Shown here piece by piece: positions 24,600 through 38,222 of a DNA stretch of 64,000 nt; within the stretch, counting starts at the first letter, position 1, and each line of letters starts with the position of its first letter. The stretch lies in contig JALIRH010000100.1 in NCBI GenBank assembly GCA_023055505.1, forward strand, positions 705,001-769,000, written 5' to 3'. The stretch is from Callipepla californica brunnescens (Eukaryota > Chordata > Aves > Galliformes > Odontophoridae). The position numbers and the translations under genes were made by a program. Below the pieces are notes generated by a model. That model had not been told where the DNA came from, searched no databases, and saw nothing but the letters and a program-made list of their open reading frames with translations.

Positions 24600-24640
24600 T
24601 TGGTGTCTCTGCAGGCCACGACGCAGCACTGCACCCCAAA
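24600..24640 (-). pseudogene. Second fragment of the SGF29-like exon end (with stop)
   Basis: Minus-strand VVACRDTKK followed by TGA. It repeats the last residues of the exon at 24737-24850 but keeps a stop codon. It is part of a local tandem duplication within minisatellite. Confidence 0.7.
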
Positions 24641-24736
24641 GTGCTCCAGAGTGACCCCAAAGTGACCGTAAATCAGCCCTAATGACCCCAAAAAACCTAA
24701 ATCCTGGAACGGCCCCAAAACGGCCACACGGGGTCG

Positions 24737-24850
24737 CTTCTTCTTGGTGTCCCTGCAGGCCACAACGTAGCGCTGTGCGACGTTGAGTGGCGATGAATAT
24801 CCGTCAGCGTACAACGTGTCCTCAAACAGCACCGAGGAATCATCCTGCGG
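24737..24850 (-). pseudogene. SGF29: SGF29-like last coding exon, stop codon lost
   Basis: SGF29 (CCDC101) is the H3K4me3-reading tandem-Tudor subunit of the SAGA and ATAC histone acetyltransferase complexes. Minus-strand translation gives PQDDSSVLFEDTLYADG, YSSPLNVAQRYVVACRDTKKK, which I recognise as the C-terminal end of SGF29, the last beta-strands of its second Tudor domain and the basic tail. A splice acceptor (TATAACAG) lies directly upstream on the minus strand. In known SGF29 a stop follows KKK. Here the next codon is CGA, one base from TGA, and the frame runs on into minisatellite. The rest of the Tudor domains was not found nearby. Either a decayed duplicate or the displaced end of the gene whose first exon is at 47319-47394. 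The exon identity is from memory but distinctive. Confidence 0.75.
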
Positions 24851-25054
24851 CTGTTATAGAGCAATTATGGGGTCAGGGGGAATTTATGGGGTCGGGAGGA
24901 AAGCAATGGGGTCAGGGGGAATTATGGGGTCAGGGGGAGTTTAAAGGGTTGGAGGGGGAACAGGGGAACTAATAGGGTCAGAGGGGAAATTAATGGGGTC
25001 ACGGGGGGAACAGGTGAATTATGGGGACGGGGGGAAAGTAATGGGGTTGGGCTG

Positions 25055-25105
25055 ATGTGACCTCAAACAGCACCGAGGAATCGTCCTGCGGCTGTTCTAG
25101 GGCAA
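25055..25105 (-). pseudogene. Third fragment of the SGF29-like exon start
   Basis: Minus-strand CCGCAGGACGATTCCTCGG reads PQDDSSVLFE and then diverges. It repeats the first ten codons of the exon at 24737-24850, including the upstream acceptor-like context. Confidence 0.65.
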
Positions 25106-25429
25106 TTATAGGGTCGGGGGGAATAGGGGAAGTAACAGGGTCAGGAGGTGAAGTAATGGGGTCACAGGGGGGAATTGATGGGGTTGGGGGGGAAATTATA
25201 GGGTCATGGGGGGAATTATGGGGTCGGGGGAAAATTGTGGGGTCAGGGGGGAACTAATGGGATTTGGGGCTGACATTTGGGGGAAATAATCGGATTCTGG
25301 GGCTGATAATGGAGATTTTGGGGTGGAATTGCAGGATTTTGGCGCTGAGTTTTGGGGTCAGATATCGACATTATAGGGCTGGGTTATGGGGTCCGTTCGT
25401 GCCCTTTTGGGGCCGGGTTCTGTGCTGTG

Positions 25430-27030
25430 GGTCCTAAAACTAAAGAGAACCCTACCCCTTCCACTAAACCTTCATCTACATCCCTAACCCTTACCCTAAA
25501 CCTAAATCTACACCAAAACCTAACCCTAACCCTAACATGTCTTCTAACTGTAAAACTAATGCTTCACCTAACCCGAACTGAAACCCTAGGATTAAACCTT
25601 ACCTAACACCTAGCTATATTCCTAACCCTATCCTGAAACCTAACGTTAACCCTAACCCTAAAAACAACTTGGAACCAAACCCGAACCCTAACCTAACCCT
25701 TATCAGAACCCTAAATCTAATCCTAACCGTTACCTTAATTTAACTCCAATTCTACCTGAAATCTAAATGGGACCTTAAAACCAACCCCAAATTTAAGCCC
25801 AACCCTAAGCCTAACACAAAGCATTAGATTACCACAGCCATCACCTAACTTCTAACCCTGACCCTAACACTAATACTAAACCAAAACAGATTCCAAATAC
25901 TAACCCAATTCCTATTCTGAAACCCAAAACTATTCCAAAAACAAACCCAAGGCCTAACCTTTCTCTCACTCTAACAATCAAAGAAAACCTATTCCTAAAC
26001 CTAATCCTAAATCTAGTCCTAATCCTAACCCTCACCCTTAATCTAACCCTGTCAACGGTTTACCGGGCTGGATCGGCCCGGTTCCGTGACGATTGCTGCG
26101 GGGACCCACGGACCCACGCCCCAGGAAAGGGCAAGGAAAAAGGGAAAAGGGAAAAGGGAGATGGGCCTAGAAACAAAACAGCGGCAACGATCTGAGGAGG
26201 AAAGCTAATTTACTAAATAAGATATTAGAAAGCAAAATAACACAATATAATACAATGTAATTGGAATTGAGGCTAATGAATCAAACAAAATGAGCAAGAG
26301 AGAGTGTCCGATAAACCGAAGGCCTTACGCTAACGCTGAAGGCGATACGGCAGTGAGCACCCACTGCTGAGTCGATCCCGAAGGAAAGAGAGTGTCCCGT
26401 GACCGCTGAGGGTTTTTATCTGTTCCCTCTGAGCGGAAAACACGTAAAAATACAAAGCATCGCAAAGTCCTCTGGGGAATGTAGTGCTTCTTCTCTTCTC
26501 AGACAGGTATACCTGGAATTATCAATGATCTATGGAGCTGGAGTATTAGCTCTTCAACTCCTAATGCAATACATGATGTTATGATGTGGAATACCAGTAC
26601 CAAAAAATCATAAAACCATGACAAACCCCAACCCCCACCCAGAAGCTAACACTTAGCATTGTACAATACCTAAACGTACCCCTAATCCTTATCACTAAAC
26701 CTAAAAGGAACCTGAAACATAGTGCTAAATCTGACCCGAACCCTAACCCTAAACTTCATCCTATTCCCAAACCTCGCCCTATTCGGAACCCTATTCCACA
26801 CCCGAACACTAACCCTTACTCTATTACTAACTTGAAGACTAACCCTAACAATGAACTAATTCCTAAACCTTTTCCTTCCTCCAAATTGATTCCTAACACT
26901 AACCCTAACCCTAATCAAACCCGAACCCTATTCTTAACCCTAAATCTAACCGTATCCCAATCCCTAACTCTTACCATAACCCTAACCCTAAGTCTTACTC
27001 TATCACTAACCCTAACCCTACATTAACCCT
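25430..27030. repeat. Dispersed relative of the 5.4-kb unit (C-rich)
   Basis: From GGTCCTAAAACTAAAG at 25430 the sequence follows macro-unit positions from 1634 onward. Differences are an extra 18 bp at about 25451-25468, a collapse of the two related segments at unit positions of about 1990 and 2270 into one, and roughly 110 bp extra near 26730-26850. It is interrupted by the solo LTR at 26050-26623. It is clearly more diverged than the array copies are from each other. Confidence 0.85.
26050..26623 (-). mobile_element. Solo LTR, ERV-L-like family, 5-bp TSD AACCC
   Basis: 574 bp bounded by TGTC and GACA, with AACCC repeated at 26045-26049 and 26624-26628. The macro-units have the empty site (one AACCC at 2497-2501 in unit 1), which proves insertion. 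The sequence is closely related, over its whole length and in the same orientation, to the LTR of the provirus at 57449-57984, so it is read as minus strand. No internal sequence remains, as expected after LTR-LTR recombination. Confidence 0.92.
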
Positions 27031-30000
27031 ATCCTAACCCTAACCATAACCCTAACCTAAACCTAATCCCAATCCTAACCCTAACCCTACCCTAACCCCT
27101 AACACTAATCCCCTAAAACTTACCACAACCCTAACCCTGAACCCTAACACTACCCTAACCCTGAACCTAACCCTAATCCTACCCTAACACCAACCCTCAC
27201 CCTAACCCTAACCCTAACCCCTAACCCTAACACTAATCCCCTAACCCTAACCCCCTAACCCTAACCCTAACCTAACCCTTACCCCAACCCTAACCCCTAA
27301 CCATACCCTAACCCTAACCCTAAACCCTAACACTACCCTAACCCTGAACCTAACCCTAATCCTACCCTAACACCAACCCTCACCCTAACCCTTACCCAAA
27401 CCCTAAACGTACCCTAACCCTAACACTAACCCTACCCTAACTCTAACCCTACCCTAACCCTACCCTAACTCTTACCATATCCCTAACCCTAACCCCTAAC
27501 CCTAATACTGACCCTAACCCCTAACCCTAACCCTTACCGTAAATTCTAATCCAAACCTAACCCTTACCCTAACCCCTAACCCTACCCTAACCCTACAGTA
27601 ACCCTCAAATCTAACCCTAATTCTACCCTAACCCTAACCCTACCCTTAACCCTGACCCTAACCATACCCTAACACTTACCTAACCCTAACTCTACCCTAA
27701 TCCTTAACCCTAAACCTACCCTAACATTTACCCTAACCCCTAACCCTTACCCTAACCCCTACCTAACCATAACTCTAACACTAACCCTAACCCTACCCTA
27801 ACACCTAACCCTACCCTAACCCTATGCTAACCCTAACCCTGACCCTGCCCCTGACTCAAACCCTACCCTTAACCCTGACCCTGACCCTAACCCTACCCTA
27901 ACCCTTACCTACCCCTAAGCCATAACCCTAACCCTAACACTAACCCTAACCCAACCCTAACCCTACCCTAACATTTACCCTAACCCCTAACCCTTACCTA
28001 ACCATAACCCTAACACTAACCCTAAACCTAACCTAACCCTACCCTAACCGTGACCCTAACCCCTATCCCCAACCCGTAAGCCCAAACCCTAACCCTGTCC
28101 CTAACCCCAACCCTACCCTAACCCTAACCCTGCCCCTAACCCTAACACTAACCCCTAACCCTACCCGAGCCCTAACCCCTAACCTTAACCCTAACCCCTA
28201 ACCCATACCCTACCCTAACACTACCCTACCCTTACCATAAACCTACCCTAACTCTACCCTTACCCTAACCCTACCCTAACCCTAACTCTAACCCTACCCT
28301 AACTCTAACCCTATCCATAACCCTAACCCTACCATAACCCTATTGATGGACCCTAACCCTACCCTAACCCTAACCCCTTACCCTAACACCTAACCCTAAC
28401 CCTAAACCCTAAACCTTGCCTAACCCTATTGATGGACCCTAACCATAACACTAACCCTACCCGTAATCCTACCCCTAACCCTTACCCAACCCTAACCCTA
28501 ACCCTAATCCAACCTAACCCTAACCCTAACCCTAACACTAACCCTACCCCTACACATACACCTAACCCTAACCCCTAACCCTAAACCCTAACCCTATTGA
28601 TGGACCCTAACCGTAACCGGAACCCTAACCCTAACTTTACCCTAACCCTACCCGTAACCCTACCCCTAACTCTTACCCTATTCTAACCCTAACCCTAACC
28701 CTAACCCTACCCTAACCCTAACTCCTAACACCTTAACCCTAATCCTAACCCCTAACCCTTACCCTACCCTAACCCTACCCCTACCCTACCCTAACACTAA
28801 CCCCTAACCTTAACCCCTAACCCTAACCCTACCCTAACCCTAACCCTACACCCTAACCCTAACACAAACCCTACCCTAACCCTATCCTAACCCTACCCTA
28901 ATCTAACCCTAACCCTATTGATCGACCCAAAACCTAACCCTAACCCTACCCTAACCCTAAAACCCTAACCCTGACTCACACCCTACCCGTAACCCTGACC
29001 CTAATACTTACCATAACCATTATCTAACCCTAACCCTACCCCTTAAACCTAACCCTAACCCTACCCTAACCTTTACCCTAACCCTAACCCTTACTTAACC
29101 ATAACCCTACCCTAACACTAACCCTAACCCTACCGTAAACCCTAACCCTTACCCTACCCTAACCCTTACCCTTACCCTAACCCTACCCTAATCCTAACCC
29201 CTAACCCCAACCCCTAAGCCCTTATCCTGCCCCTAACCCTTACCCCACCCTAACCCTAAACCCAACCATACCCTAGCCCTAAACCTACCCAGCCCTAACC
29301 CCTAACCTTAACCCTAACCACTAACCCAAACCCTACCCTAACCCTAACCCTACCCTAACCCTACCCTAACTCTAACCCTAACGCTTACCATAACCCTAAC
29401 CCTAAACCTTACCCTAACACTAACCCTACCCTAACCCTAACCCTGACACTGACCCTAACCCCTAACCCTAACCCTTACCGTAACCTCTAATCCAAACCTA
29501 ACCCTAACCCTACCCTTACCTTAACCCTACCCATACCCCTACCCTTACCCCTACCCCTACCCTAACCCCTAACCCTTACCCTAACCATACTATAAGCCTA
29601 ACCCTGACCCTAACACTGACCCTAACCCTAACCCTTACCCTAACCCTTACCTTTCCCAAACTCTTACCCTAACCCTACCCTAACCCTTACCATAAACCTA
29701 ATCCTAACCCCTACCCTAACATTAACCCTACACTAACCCTGACCCAAACACCTAACCCTAACCTAACACTAGCCCTACCCTAACCCTAACCCCAACCCTA
29801 TCCTTAACCCTAACCCTAACTCCTAACCCTACTCTAACCCTAAACCTTAACCTAACCGTAACCCCTGACCATACCCTAACCCCTAACCCTAACCCTACCC
29901 ATACCCCTAACCCTACACTAACCCAACACCTAACCCCTAACCCTAGCCCTACCCTAACCCCTAAACCTAACCCTAACCCTAAACCTTAATCCTACCCTAA

Positions 30001-33000
30001 CCCTACCCTAAACCTAACCCTACCTTAAACCCTAACCCTAACCCACCAGATCCCTAACCCTAACTCTAACCCTAACCCTACTGATTCCTTACCCTAACCC
30101 TACCCTAACTCTAACCTAACCCTAACCCTATTCCTAACCCCAACTTTAACCCTACCCTAACCCTAACCCTTATCCTAACCGTAACCCCTGACTCTACCCT
30201 AACCCCTAACCCTAACCCTACCCTAATCCCAACCCAACCCTAACACTAACCCTACCCTAACCCTTACCCTAACATTGACCCTAACCCTGACCCTTACCTA
30301 TCCCTAACCCTTACCCTAACACTAACCCTAACCCTGCCCTAACCCTTACCATAACCCTAACCCTAACCCTAGCCCTACCCTAACCCCAACCCTATCCCTA
30401 ACCCTACCCTTACCCTAACCTTAACCCTAACCCTGCCCTAACCCTTACCATAACCCTAACCCTAACCCTAGCCCTACCCTAACCCTACCCTAACCCTAAC
30501 CCCAACCCTATCCCTAACCCTACCCTTACCCTAACCCTACCCTAACCCTTATCCTAACCTTAACCCCTGACGCTACCCTAACCCCTAACCCTAACCCTAC
30601 CCTAACCCTAACCCAACCCTAACCCTACCCTAACCCTTACCCTAAACCAAACCCTACCCTAACTCTAACCCGAACCCTTACCCTGACCCTAACCCCTAAC
30701 CCTAACCCTTACAGTAACCCCTAACCCTACCCTAACCCTAACCCCTAACCTTAACCCCTAACCCTAACCCTACACTAACCCTAATCTAAACTAACCCTAA
30801 CCCTATTGATGGACCCAAAACCTAACCCTAACCCTACACTAACCATAACACTTAACCTAACCGTACCCTAACCCTAACCCTGACCCTAACCCTGACTCAA
30901 ACCCTACCCTTAACCCTGACCCTAACCCTACCCTAACCCTTACCTAACCCTAACCCTACCCTAACCCTAACACTACCCTAACATTTACCCTAACCCCTAA
31001 CCCTTACCTAACCATAACCCTAACACTAAAACTAACCCTACTCTAACCCCTAACCCTACCCTAACCCTTACCCTAACACTAACCCTAAACCTACCCTAAC
31101 CGTGACCCTAACCCCTAACCCCAACCCCAAAGCCCTAACCCTAACCCTGCCACTAACCCCAACCCAACCCTAACCCTAACCCCAACCCTACCCTAACCCT
31201 AACACTAACCCCTAACCCTACCCTAGCCCTAACTCCTAACCCCTAATTTTAACCCTAACACTAACCCTAGCCCTACCCTAACCCTACCCCTACCCCTTAC
31301 ACTAACCATACCCTAACCCTAAAACTGACCCTACACCATCCCTGACCCTAACCCTAACCCTTACCCTAACCCTTACCTATCCCTAACCCTACTCTAACCC
31401 TTAACCCTAACCCTACCCTAACCCTTACCCATACCCCTACCCCTAACCCCTACATCTAGCCCTACCCTAAGCCTAACCCTACCCTATCCCTAACCCTTAC
31501 CCTAACCCTTACCTATCCCTAACCCTACCCTAACCCTAACCATACCCCTATCCCTAACCCCTACATCTAGCCCTACCCTAACCCTAACCCTACCCTGTCC
31601 CTAACCCTAACCCTTACCCTAACCCTTACCTATCCCTAACCCTACCCTAACCCTACCCCTAACTCTACCCTAACCCTGACTCAAACCCTACCCTTAACCG
31701 TGACCCTGACCCTAACCCTACCCTAAACCCTTACCTACCCCTAACCCATAACCCTAACCCTAACCCTACCCTAACATTTACCCTAACCCTTACCTAACCA
31801 TAACCCTAACACTAACCCTAAACCTAACCTAACCCTACCCTAACCGTGACCCTAACCCCTATCCCCAACCCGTAAGCCCAAACCCTAACCCTGTCCCTAA
31901 CCCCAACCCTACCCTAACCCTAACCACAACCCTACCCTAACCCTAAACCTAACACTAACCCCTAACCCTACCCTAGCCCTAATCCCTAACCCATACCCTA
32001 CCCTAACACTACCCTACCCTTACCCTAAACCTACTCTAACTCTACCCTTACCCTAACCCTACCCTAAACCTAACTATAACCCTACCCTAACTCTAACCCT
32101 AACCCTAAATCTTACCCTATCCCTAACCCTAACCCCTAACCCTGACACTGACCCTAACCACTAAACCTAACCCTTACTGTAAATTCTAATCCAACCCTAA
32201 CCCTAACCCTACCCTAACCCTACCCATACCCCTACCCCTACCCCTAACCTAACCCTAACACTACCCTAACCCTAACCCCTAACCCTAACCCCTAACCGTA
32301 GCCCTACCCTAACCCTACCCCTCACCCTAACCCTAACACTACCCTAACCCTAACCCCTAACCCTAACCGTAGCCCTACCCTAACCCTACCCCTCAACCTA
32401 ACCCTATCCCTTACCCTAACCCTTACCTATCCCTAACCCTAACCCTAAACCTTAACCCTACCCTAACCCTACCCTAAACCTAACCCTAACCTTAAACCCT
32501 AACCCCAACCCACCAGATCCCTAACCCTAACTCTAACCCTAACCCTACTGATTCCTTACCATAACCCTACCCTAACCCTAACCCTACCCTAAACTTAACC
32601 CCTAACCCTAACCCTTACCCTAACCCTAACATTGACCCTATCCCTGACCCTAACCCCTAACCCTAACCCTTACCGTAACTCCTAACCCTAAACCCTAACC
32701 CTAACACTAACCCTGACTCAAACCCAACCCTTAACCCTGACCCTTACCCTACCCTAACCCTCACTCAAACCCTACCCTTAACCCTGACCCTGACCCTAAC
32801 CCTACCCTAACCCTTACCTATCTCTAACCCTACCCTAACCCTAACCCTAACCCTACCCTAACCCTACCCTAACCCTACCCTAACCCTCCAATCTAACCCT
32901 AATTCTACTCTAACCCTAACCCCTAACCCTAACCCTACCCTAACCCTAAACCCTAATCCTACCATAACCCTATTGATGGACCCTAATTCTACCTTAACCC

Positions 33001-36000
33001 TAACCCCTAACCCTAACACTAACCCTACACTAACCCTAATCTAAACTAACCCTAACCCTATTGATGGACCCAAAACCTAACCCTAACCCTACCCTAACCA
33101 TAACACTTAACCTAACCGTACCCTAGCCCTAACCCTGACCCTAACCCTGACTCAAACCCTACCCTTAACCCTGACCCTAACCCTACCCTAACCCTTACCT
33201 AACCCTAACCCTACCCTAACCCTAACATTTACCCTAACCCCTAACCCTTACCCTAACCCTTACCTAACCATAACCGTAACACTAAAACTAACCCTACTCT
33301 AACCCCTAACCCTACCCTAACCCTTACCCTAACACTAACCCTAACCCTACCCTAACCGTGACCCTAAACCCTAACCCCAACCCCTAAGCCCTAACCCTAA
33401 CCCTGCCCTAACCCTAACCCCAACCCTACCCATAACCCTAATACTAACCCCTAACCCTACCCTAGCCCTAACTTCTAACCCCTAGTTTTAACCCTAACAC
33501 TAACCCTAGCCCTACCCTAACCCTACCCCTTACACTAACCATACCCTAACCCTAACACTGACCCTACCCCCATCCCTGACCCTAACCCTAACCCTTACCC
33601 TAACCCTTACCTATCCCTAACCCTACCCTAACCCTTACCCATACCCCTACCCCTAACCCCTAAATCTAGCCCTACCCTAAGCCTAACCCTACCCTATCCC
33701 TGACCCTAACCCTAACCCTTACCTATCCCTAACCCTACCCTAACACTAAACCTAACCCTGCCCTAACCCTTACCATAACCCTAACCCTAACCCTAGCCCT
33801 ACCCTAACCCTACCCTTACCCTAACCTTAACCCTAACCCTGCCCTAACCCTTACCATAACCCTAACCCTAACCCTAGCCCTACCCTAACCCTACCCTAAC
33901 CCCAACACTATCCCTAACCCTACCCTTACCCTAACCTTAACCCTAACCCCTAACCCTACCCTAACCCTTATCCTAACATTAACCCCTGACGCTACCCTAA
34001 ACCGTTACCCTAACCCTACCCTAACCCTAACCCAACCCTAACCCTACCCTAACCCTTACCCTAAACCAAACCCTACCCTAACTCTAACCCTAACACTTAA
34101 CCTGACCCTAACCCCTAACCCTAACCCTTAACGTAACCCCTAACCCTACCCTAACCCTAACCCCTAATCTTAACCCCAAACCCTAAACCCTAACCATAAC
34201 CCTAACCCTACACTAACCCTAATCTAAACTAACCCTAACCCTATTGATGGACCCAAAACCTACCCCTAACCCTACCCTAACCATAACACTTACCCTAACC
34301 GTACCCTAACCCTAACCCTACCCTAACCCTCACCCTAACACTACCCTAACACTACCCTAACATTTACCCTAACCCCTAACCCTTACCCTAACCCTTACCT
34401 GACCATAACCCTAACACTAAACCTAACCCTAACCCTAACCCTTAACCCCAACCCCTAAGCCCTAACCCTAACTCCTAAGCCCTAACCCCACCCTAACCCT
34501 AACCCTGCCCCTAACACCTAACCCTACCCTAGCCCTAACCCCTAATTTTAACCCTAACCCCTAACCCTAACCCTACCCTAACCCTAACCCTGCCCCTTAC
34601 CCTAACCATACCCTAACCCTAACACTGACCCTACCCCTATCCCTGACCCTAACCCTTACTCTAACCCTTACCTATCCCTAACCCTACCCTAACCCTTAAC
34701 CCGAACCCTACCTTAACCCTTACCCTAACCCCTAACCCTAACCCTACACTAACCCTCAAATCTAACCCTAATTCTACCCTAACCCTAACCCCTAACCCTA
34801 CCCTAACCCTAACCCTGACTCAAACCCTACCCTTAACCCCGACCCTAACCCTACCCTAACCCTTACCCTAACACTACCCTAACATTTACCCTAACCTTTA
34901 AACCTTACCTAACCATAACACTAATACTAAAACTAACCCTACCCTAACCCCTAACCCTACCCTAACCCTTTCCCTAACACTAACCCTAACCCTGCACTAA
35001 CCGTGACCCTAACCCCCAACCCCAACCCCTAAGCCCTAACCCTAACCCTGCCCCTAACCCCAACCCTACCCTAACCCTAACCCTGCCCCTAACCCTCACA
35101 CTAACCCCTAACCCTACCCTAGCCCTAACCCCTAACCACTAATTTTAACCCTAACCCTTAACCCTAGCCCTACCCTAACCCTGCCCTAACCCTAACCATA
35201 CCCTAACCCTAACACTGACCCTAACCCTATCCCTGACCCTAACCCTTACCTATCCCTAACCCTACCCTAACCCTTAACCCTAACCCTACTCTAACACTTA
35301 CCCTAACCCCTAACCCTAACCCTATCCCTTACCTAACCCTATCCCTACACTAACCCTCAAATCTAACCCTAATTCTACCCTAACCCTAACCCCACCCTAA
35401 ACCTAACCCTGACTCAAACCCTACCCTTAACCCTGACTTTAACCCTACCCTAACCCTTACCTAACCCTAACCCTACCCTAACCCTAACACTACCCTAACA
35501 TTTACCCTAACCCCTAACCCTTACCTAACCATAACACTAACACTAAAACTAACCCTACCCTAACCCCTAACCCTACCCTAACCCTTACCCTAACACTAAC
35601 CCTAACCCTGCACTAACCGTGACCCTAACCCCTAACCCCAACCCCTAAGCCCTAACCCTAACCCTGCCCCTAACCCCAACCCTACCCTAACCCTAACCCT
35701 GCCCCAAACCCTCACACTAACCCCTAACCCTACCCTAGCCCTAACCCCTAACCCCTAATTTTAACCCTAACCCTTAACCCTAGCCCTACCCTAACCCTGC
35801 CCTAACCCTAACCATACCCTAACCCTAACACTGACCCTAACCCTATCCCTGACCCTAACCCTTACCTATCCCTAACCCTACCCTAACCCTACCCTAACAC
35901 CTAACCCTAACCCTAACCCTATCCCTTACCTAACCCTAACCGTACACTAACCCTCAAATCTAACCCTAATTCTACCCTAACACTAACCCCTAACCCTACC

Positions 36001-37271
36001 CTAACCCTAACCCTACCCTACCCCTGACTCAAACCCTACCCTTAACCCTCCTTAACCCTACCCTAACCCTTACCTAACCCTAACCCTACCCTAACCCTTA
36101 ACCCTAACCCTACCCTAACATTTACCCTAACCCCTAACCATAACCCTAACACTAACCCTAACCCTAACCTTACCCTACCCTAACCGTGACCCTAACCCCT
36201 AACCCCAACCCATAAGCCCTAACCCCAAACCCTTACCTAACCCAAACCCTACCCTAATCCTAACCCTAACCCTGCCCCTAACCCTAACACAAACCCCTAA
36301 CCCTACCCTAGCCCTACCCTAGACCTAACCCTACCCTAGCCCTAACCCCTAACCCAAACCCTAACCTTACCCTAAACCTACCCTTACCCTAACTCTAACC
36401 CTAACACTAACCCTACCCTAACTCTTACCCTATCCCTAACGCTAAGCCCTAACCCTGACACTGACCCTAACTCCTAACCCTAACCCTTACCGAAAATTCT
36501 AATCCAACCCTAACCCTAACCCTACCCTAACCCTACCCATACCCCTACCCCTACACTAACCCTTACCCTAACCCTTACCTATCCCTAACCCTAGCCCTAT
36601 CCTAACCCTAACCCTTACCCTATCCCTAACCCTAACCCTTACCCTAACCCTTACCTATCTCTAACCCTACCCTAACCCTTAACCCTAACCCTTAACCCTA
36701 ACCCTACTCTAACCCTCCAATCTAACCCTAATTCTACTCTAACCCTAACCCTACCCTAACCCTAAACCCTAACCCTACCATAACCCTATTGATGGACCCT
36801 AGTTCTACCCTAACCCTAACCCCTAACCCTAACCCCTAACCCTAACACCTAACCCTTTGCTAACCCTATTGATGGACCCTAACTGTAACACTAACCCTAC
36901 CCGTAATCCTACCCCTAACCCTTACCCAACCCTAACCCTAACCCTTACCCTACCCTAACCCTTACCCTTACCCTAAACCTAACCCTACCCTAATTCTAAC
37001 CCTAACCCTGACCCTATCCCTAAACCTAACCCCTGACCCTAACCCCTAACCTTAACCCCTAACCCTAACCCTACCCTTACCCTAACCCTACACCCTAACC
37101 CTAAACCCTACCCTAACCTAACCCTAACCCTACCCTAACCCTAAAACCCTAACCCTACCTCACACCCTACCCTTTAACCCTGACCCTAATACTTACCCTA
37201 ACCATTATCTAACCCTAACCCTACCCCATCCCTACCCTACCCCTTAAACCTAACCCTAACCCTACCCTAAC
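27031..37271. repeat. Degenerate C-rich telomere-like tract
   Basis: About 10 kb of CCCTAA-derived sequence with many 5-, 7- and 8-mer variants (CCCTA, CCCCTAA, CCCTGA), always C-rich on the plus strand. Non-telomeric phrases recur as higher-order markers. ATTGATGGACCC is the clearest; its longer form ending CAAAACC is at about 30805, 33060 and 34243. No open frame of note and no gene. Confidence 0.95.
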
Positions 37272-38222
37272 GGTGTCAGAATGTGACAGTCACAATATCA
37301 AAGTATCACAATGTCAGAATGTCAGTGTCACAAGGTTAGAATTTCACAATGCCAAAATATCACAATGTGAGAATCTAAAAATGTCACAGTGTCAGAATGT
37401 CACAATGCAAAAATGAAAGACTGTCACAATACCAGAAGGTAAAAATTTCACAGTCAGAATATTACAGTGTCACAATGTCAGAAGGTCGCATTTTCAGAAT
37501 GTCAGTACGTGAGGATGTCAGAACGTCACAATGTCACAAAGTGAGAATATGAGAATGTCAGAATAACAGAATGTCAGAATGTGAGAACGAAATGATGTCA
37601 GAATATGATTATGTGAGAATGTCCGAATTTCAGAATGTCAGAATGTCACAACGTCAGAATGCAAGAATATCAGAATGTCCTAAGTTGAGAATGTCACAAT
37701 GTATCTGAATAGAAGAATGTAACATTGGCACAATCTCAGAATGTAACAAAGACATCACATCATAATGTCAGAATGTCAGAATTTCACAACTTCACAATGT
37801 CACAATGAGAGAATTTCAGAACGCAGCAATGTAACAATCTGAGAATGTCACAATATCAGATTGTCAGAATGTCAGAATGACAAAATGTGAGAATATCACA
37901 ATATCACTATGCCAGATTCCCAAAATGCCACGATGTCACAATCTCAGAATGTCAGAATCACAGAATTTGACACTGCGAGAATATCACAAAGTCACAAAGC
38001 CACAATGTCATAATATCACAATATCACAATGTCAGAATGTCACTATGGCAGATTGTCAGAATGCCAGAACATCAGAAGGTGAGAATATAAGAATGTCAGA
38101 ATGTCACAATGTCACAATGAGAGAATATTAGAATGTCACAATGTCAACATGTCAGAATGTCTTAATGTCAGAATGTCAAATCGTCACAACCTCCCAATTA
38201 AAATTCAGGGAATATGACTGTG
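37272..38222. repeat. 8-bp array AGAATGTC / ACAATGTC, first block
   Basis: The octamer repeat starts abruptly after CCCTAACGG. Since 24 bp make eight codons, frames such as MSECHNVRMSQCQNVR stay open by chance; they are not proteins. Confidence 0.92.

Larger units (their letters stand above)
24430..25429. repeat. C/G-rich minisatellites around the SGF29 3' exon
   Basis: To about 24735 the repeat is GACCCCAAAGT-like. From about 24850 to 25429 it is GGGGTCAGGGGGAATTATG-like with variable length. Pieces of an exon are embedded at about 24600-24640, 24737-24850 and 25055-25105. Confidence 0.75.
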
